Shown here: positions 60,980-64,000 of the stretch, one piece after another
Position numbering within the stretch: the first letter of the stretch is position 1
Layout of the letters: each line of letters starts with the position of its first letter
Assembly: GCA_020634395.1 (NCBI GenBank)
Contig: JACKBU010000005.1
Span: 175,237 to 239,236, forward strand
Length of the DNA stretch: 64,000 nt
Source of the DNA: Ardenticatenaceae bacterium
Lineage (GTDB): Bacteria; Chloroflexota; Anaerolineae; Promineifilales; Promineifilaceae
Direction of reading: 5' to 3'
Notes under the pieces: model-generated
What the model saw: the letters and a program-made list of their open reading frames with translations, nothing else
Databases searched by the model: none
Told to the model about the DNA's origin: nothing
Program-made: the position numbers and the translations under genes

Positions 60980-63697
60980 CTAATTCACGCCTTGCAGACC
61001 AGCCAACACCTTCTCCGGACGCGCCGGCAGATGGGTGATACGGACGCCAGTAGCGTTGTTGATGGCATTGACGATGGCCACGTGCGGCGAAGTTAGCGGC
61101 AGTTCGCCAACGCCGGCCGCACCAAATGGACCGTCCGGCCGTGGCGTTTCCACGTAGATGAGTTCGATGTCGTCGGGAATGTCGCGGGCAAAGGGTACGC
61201 CAGCGCCGAGCATCGTCGAATCCTTCTGGATATCTTCGAAGTCTTCTGACAGAGCCAGGCCAATACCCTGCGCCAGACCGCCGTACATCTGCCCGTCAAC
61301 CACCAGGCGGTTGTTGATCTTGCCCACGTCGGCAACGGCCGTGATCTTTTCCACCGTTGTCTTGCCCGTCTTTGTATCTACATCCACCTCGGCCATGAAC
61401 ACCCCGTACATGTAGACCGCAAACGGCTTGCCCTGCGCATTTTCGTCACAGTTGGTGGCGTTAGAAGCCGCCCACTTGCCCTTGTAGAGCAGTTCGATGT
61501 CCGCGGCGACCATCTCATCGTAGGTGCGGTAGCCACCTTCGGGCTTCCGCATCGCATCCAGCAGTTGGTCGGCTGCGTTCTTGATGGCGTTGCCGATCAT
61601 CACCTGGCTGCGGCTGCCGCCGGAGGGACCGCTGTTTGGCGCAATGCCCGTGTCGTTCAGCTTCAGATGGATTTCTTCGGGGTCCAATTCCAAAGGCAGC
61701 AGCGCCTCGTGGGCCGTGCCCAGCACGCCCATATCCGCACCCTGACCATGATCTTGCCAGGTGGCATAGACATTCACGCCTTTCGGAATCAGCTCAATCC
61801 ACGCTTCCGCGCCATCGGCGCCATCCAGACCGCTGCCATACACACCGACGGAAATACCCACGCCCTTCTTGTGCTGCGGGGTCGAGTTGGCTTTGGCGCG
61901 TTCCAGGGCTTCGTGGTACTTCGGCCGCAGGATGTCCATCATTTTCGGCAGGCTGTACACTTCTGGTTCCTGGCCGGTGGGGGTGGTAGAACCAGGACGA
62001 TAGAGATTCTTGTAACGCAGTTCCAATGGGTCCACACCCATCTTCTCGGCCAATTCATCCATCAGGCTTTCCGAGGCCAGGAAGGATTGCGGCGACCCAT
62101 AAGCGCGGAAGGCCGCGCCCCAGGCATGGTTGGTGGCCACGGTGCGGCCCATGCCGCGAATGTTGGGGATGTGGTAGCCGGCGCCAATGAACTGCGCGCC
62201 GCGCAGTGTCAGCAGGTCGCCAAATTCGGAATAGGGGCCGTGATCGACGCTCCAATCGCTTTCCATGGCGATGAGCTTGCCCTCTTCGTCTGCACCAAAC
62301 TTCAGCTTCATGAACCAGGGGGAGCGCTTGCCGGTGTAGGTCATGTGCTGGTGATAGTCGTAGCGTAAGAAGACGGGCTGCTGCAAGGCCATCACAGCCA
62401 CGCCGAGCAAGGCTTCCATCGTCGGGCTGAATTTGTAGCCGAAGGTAGCGCCGGCCGGATTCTGCACCAGCCGCAGTTTTTCCGGTTCAATGCCCAGACC
62501 AGGGGCGATCATCGCGTGATGCAGATAGAGGCCGATGGACTTGGAGTGGATGGTGACGCGATCTTCTTCGTCGATGTAGGCAAAACCAACGTCCGGCTCC
62601 ACGGTCAGGTGGGGCTGCCGCTGCAGATAGAACTCGTCTTCGACGACGTAGGCGGCTTTCTCCATGAGCGGGGCGGTTTCTTCGCCTTTGGCGATTTTTT
62701 GTTCAAAGTAGACGTTGGGCGTGCCGGGATGAATTTCGATGGCATCGTCGGCCATGGCGGCGGGAGCGCTCATGTAGGCGGGCAGCTCTTCCAACTCGAC
62801 GACCACTTTCTCAGCGGCAGCGCGGGCCTCTTCGGCCGTGTCGGCAGCGACGATGGCGATGGCGTCTCCATACTGGAAGACCTTTTCATCGCACAAAATC
62901 GGCCGGTCCCAGCCATCGCCCTTGTTGGTGGGGAAAGTGATAAGGCCGGTGATGCGGTTTTTACCTTTGACGTCTTTATGGGTGAGAACGGCATGGACAC
63001 CAGGCATCTTTTCGGCTTCGCTGGTGTCGATGCTGAGGATGTTGGCGTGGGAAACTGTGGCCTGAACCAGGGCGAGCTGCAGCGTGTTGGGCGGCAGCTT
63101 TAGGCCCAGGTCGGAGCCGTAGTCGAGAGTGCCGGTGACTTTGGCCACGGCCGTTGGGCGCGGGTATTTGCTGCCCCAGAGACGGCCGTTGCCATTATAC
63201 TCCAGCGCCGCCGCCGGCATCTCACCGCGCATTACCTTCGCCGCATCCATCACTGCATCCACGTACGGCTTGTAGCCGTTGCAGCGGCACACATTGTGGC
63301 GCTTGTGGAACCAGGCGCGTACTTCGTCACGATTAGGATTTGGGTTTTCGTTCAGCAAACCGACCGCCGAAACGACAAAACCCGGTGTGCAGAAACCGCA
63401 CTGCGCCGCGCCATGCAGCACAAACGCCTGCTGCACCGGATGCATATTTTGGGGCGTGCCAATGCCCTCCACCGTTAAGATTTCTGCGCCTTCCGGTACG
63501 CGGCTCATCTTGGTGATGCAGGCCAGGGTATACTTGCCGTTCACCAGCACCGCGCACGCACCGCAGTGGCCGTCTTCACAGCCATCCTTGGTGCCGGTGA
63601 GCATCATCTGCTTCCGGACGACATCCATCAACGTCGTGTCCGGGTCAACAACGAGCGATTTGGGCACTCCGTTGACGATAAAAGTTGACTTATGCAT
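60980..63697 (-). CDS. Molybdopterin-dependent aldehyde oxidoreductase (xanthine oxidase family, Mop type)
   Basis: From ATG 63697 (GGAGGTC 5 nt upstream) the product has 905 residues, near D. gigas Mop (907). Two [2Fe-2S] clusters are visible: plant-type CEDGHCGACAVLVNGKYTLAC near residue 38 and CGFCTPGFVVSAVG near 98 with CRCNGYKPYVDAV near 133. There is no FAD domain. The Mo domain has QRQPHLTVEPDVG near 370, GPSGGSRSQVMIGNA near 695 and the catalytic Glu in AAGVGELPLTSPHV near 865. It should oxidise aldehydes or purine-like substrates with water as oxygen donor. It is first in the cluster, behind a regulated promoter and a terminator. Confidence 0.93.
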   Translation of the reverse strand: MHKSTFIVNGVPKSLVVDPDTTLMDVVRKQMMLTGTKDGCEDGHCGACAVLVNGKYTLACITKMSRVPEGAEILTVEGIGTPQNMHPVQQAFVLHGAAQCGFCTPGFVVSAVGLLNENPNPNRDEVRAWFHKRHNVCRCNGYKPYVDAVMDAAKVMRGEMPAAALEYNGNGRLWGSKYPRPTAVAKVTGTLDYGSDLGLKLPPNTLQLALVQATVSHANILSIDTSEAEKMPGVHAVLTHKDVKGKNRITGLITFPTNKGDGWDRPILCDEKVFQYGDAIAIVAADTAEEARAAAEKVVVELEELPAYMSAPAAMADDAIEIHPGTPNVYFEQKIAKGEETAPLMEKAAYVVEDEFYLQRQPHLTVEPDVGFAYIDEEDRVTIHSKSIGLYLHHAMIAPGLGIEPEKLRLVQNPAGATFGYKFSPTMEALLGVAVMALQQPVFLRYDYHQHMTYTGKRSPWFMKLKFGADEEGKLIAMESDWSVDHGPYSEFGDLLTLRGAQFIGAGYHIPNIRGMGRTVATNHAWGAAFRAYGSPQSFLASESLMDELAEKMGVDPLELRYKNLYRPGSTTPTGQEPEVYSLPKMMDILRPKYHEALERAKANSTPQHKKGVGISVGVYGSGLDGADGAEAWIELIPKGVNVYATWQDHGQGADMGVLGTAHEALLPLELDPEEIHLKLNDTGIAPNSGPSGGSRSQVMIGNAIKNAADQLLDAMRKPEGGYRTYDEMVAADIELLYKGKWAASNATNCDENAQGKPFAVYMYGVFMAEVDVDTKTGKTTVEKITAVADVGKINNRLVVDGQMYGGLAQGIGLALSEDFEDIQKDSTMLGAGVPFARDIPDDIELIYVETPRPDGPFGAAGVGELPLTSPHVAIVNAINNATGVRITHLPARPEKVLAGLQGVN

Positions 63698-63724
63698 ATT
63701 GACCTCCAATTTTTCTCCGTCAGA

Positions 63725-63758
63725 AAACAAAACAGGCAGCTCGTGTGAGCTGCCTGTT
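63725..63758 (-). terminator. Attenuator-like terminator before aldehyde oxidoreductase
   Basis: A 12-bp perfect stem (63731-63742 with 63747-63758, loop GTGT) is followed on the minus strand by TTGTTTT. It lies 28 nt from the start codon region and downstream of the predicted promoter, so it probably attenuates the operon or protects its mRNA. Confidence 0.85.
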
Positions 63759-63890
63759 CATACAAGGATAAGAAACAAACCGCTGAACCTACATATCGGG
63801 GCAACGGAGTGATCACGGGGTAAAGAAGGAATTGCGAGTTTCATTATAAGCGGTGTCCTACATTACATCAGGGACTCGGGAAATATTTCA
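63759..63890 (-). promoter_or_regulatory. Leader RNA of the aldehyde oxidoreductase operon
   Basis: About 130 nt separate the predicted transcription start from the terminator. The stretch holds no ORF worth calling. It contains a second TATAAT (minus strand, about 63846-63841). No known riboswitch class, including the molybdenum-cofactor type, was recognised. Confidence 0.4.
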
Positions 63891-63897
63891 CAAGTCA

Positions 63898-63926
63898 AGT
63901 ATAAAATCAGTCAACAAGTGTGTCAA
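63898..63926 (-). promoter_or_regulatory. Near-consensus sigma-70 promoter of the aldehyde oxidoreductase operon
   Basis: On the minus strand TTGACA (63926-63921), a 17-bp spacer and TATACT (63903-63898) form an almost perfect promoter about 200 bp upstream of the start codon. Confidence 0.8.
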
Positions 63927-63942
63927 ATGGATTGACACACTT
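63916..63942. promoter_or_regulatory. Palindromic operator overlapping the -35 box
   Basis: AAGTGTGTCAA (63916-63926) and TTGACACACTT (63932-63942) form a perfect 11-bp palindrome with a 5-bp spacer. It covers the -35 hexamer of the promoter, so a bound dimer could repress. The TGTCAA-N5-TTGACA core recalls CRP/FNR- or GntR-type sites; the regulator is not in the window. Confidence 0.75.
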
Positions 63943-64000
63943 AACACAATCAATATACTTATCAGGTACTTGAGTGGGTTAAGAGCCGTCCTATTTATTT

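Larger units (their letters stand above)
64..63189. repeat. Dispersed palindromic octamer ACGGCCGT
   Basis: The self-complementary octamer ACGGCCGT recurs through the whole window, inside genes on both strands and in some intergenic DNA. Copies in the first 5 kb start at 64, 438, 757, 1863, 2322, 2661, 3172, 4335 and 4866, and I counted 11 in 9486-15428. A given octamer is expected about once per 65 kb in random DNA of even composition. Many copies extend to AACGGCCGTT or longer. In proteins it appears as Thr-Ala-Val, Asn/Asp/His-Gly-Arg or Arg-Pro-Phe/Leu/Ser, depending on frame. The pattern resembles HIP1 of cyanobacteria; its role here is unknown. Confidence 0.93.

Noticed and set aside
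63759..63890. Molybdenum-cofactor riboswitch in the aldehyde oxidoreductase leader
   Set aside because: Context fits, but I could not find the conserved core of the Moco RNA, so it is reported only as an unassigned leader.
1..64000. tRNA, rRNA and CRISPR features
   Set aside because: No cloverleaf with a TTC-loop consensus, no rRNA signature and no regularly spaced direct repeats were seen by eye.

Overview
The window is a 64 kb piece of a GC-rich (by eye roughly 57-60% GC) bacterial chromosome with about 50 tightly packed genes on both strands. No rRNA, tRNA or CRISPR array was seen. The protein repertoire suggests a filamentous or multicellular Chloroflexota lineage (Anaerolineae-like). 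The indicators are giant multi-GAF kinases, a MalT-type LAL regulator, a receiver fused to an effector-associated (death-like) domain, SpoVS, an anaerobe-type Fe-S serine dehydratase and a Desulfovibrio-like molybdenum aldehyde oxidoreductase cluster. This placement is inferred from gene content; no phylogenetic marker was tested. The palindrome ACGGCCGT is scattered through genes on both strands at about two copies per kilobase where I counted, as the HIP1 octamer is in cyanobacteria.

Layout. 1-6413: start of rlmN, a Cys/Met-metabolism PLP enzyme, an MBL-fold protein, a double GNAT and a run of membrane/lipoprotein genes led by a membrane-anchored alpha/beta hydrolase. 6564-21563: signalling block with a LAL regulator, a divergent 1,980-residue multi-GAF kinase, a bare receiver, a receiver-EAD protein, a receiver-TCAD9-like-winged-helix protein, an SPFH protein with a 34-residue membrane peptide, and a NarL-type kinase/regulator pair. 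21674-24510: SDR, QueA and a terpene-cyclase-like protein. 24590-30273: a cobalamin riboswitch heading a corrinoid uptake and nucleotide-loop assembly operon (btuFCD-cobT-cobS-cobU). 30612-38243: a second signalling block, where two kinases and a receiver converge on a partner-switching module (cNMP-SpoIIE phosphatase, STAS, RsbW-like kinase, STAS). 38516-51000: housekeeping and transport genes (HD, nitrilase, SpoVS, TSUP, a lone tyrosine recombinase, a CopB-type ATPase, an NCS2 permease behind an attenuator, SulP, a GT39/83-like glycosyltransferase, SRPBCC). 51482-53041: a fused serine dehydratase.

53038-63942 is the most distinctive region. It holds a PaaK-like ligase, a nitrilase and DinB, followed by a minus-strand cluster: radical SAM protein, C-GCAxxG-C-C protein, methyltransferase, small zinc-ribbon/redox protein, large FAD/Fe-S/CCG oxidoreductase and molybdopterin aldehyde oxidoreductase. 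The set matches the conserved but biochemically undescribed DVU_1553/1555-1559 neighbourhood of Desulfovibrio. Its transcription appears to start at a near-consensus promoter whose -35 lies inside a perfect 11-bp palindrome, and to pass a strong intrinsic terminator before the first gene. Several intergenic inverted repeats punctuate the cluster.
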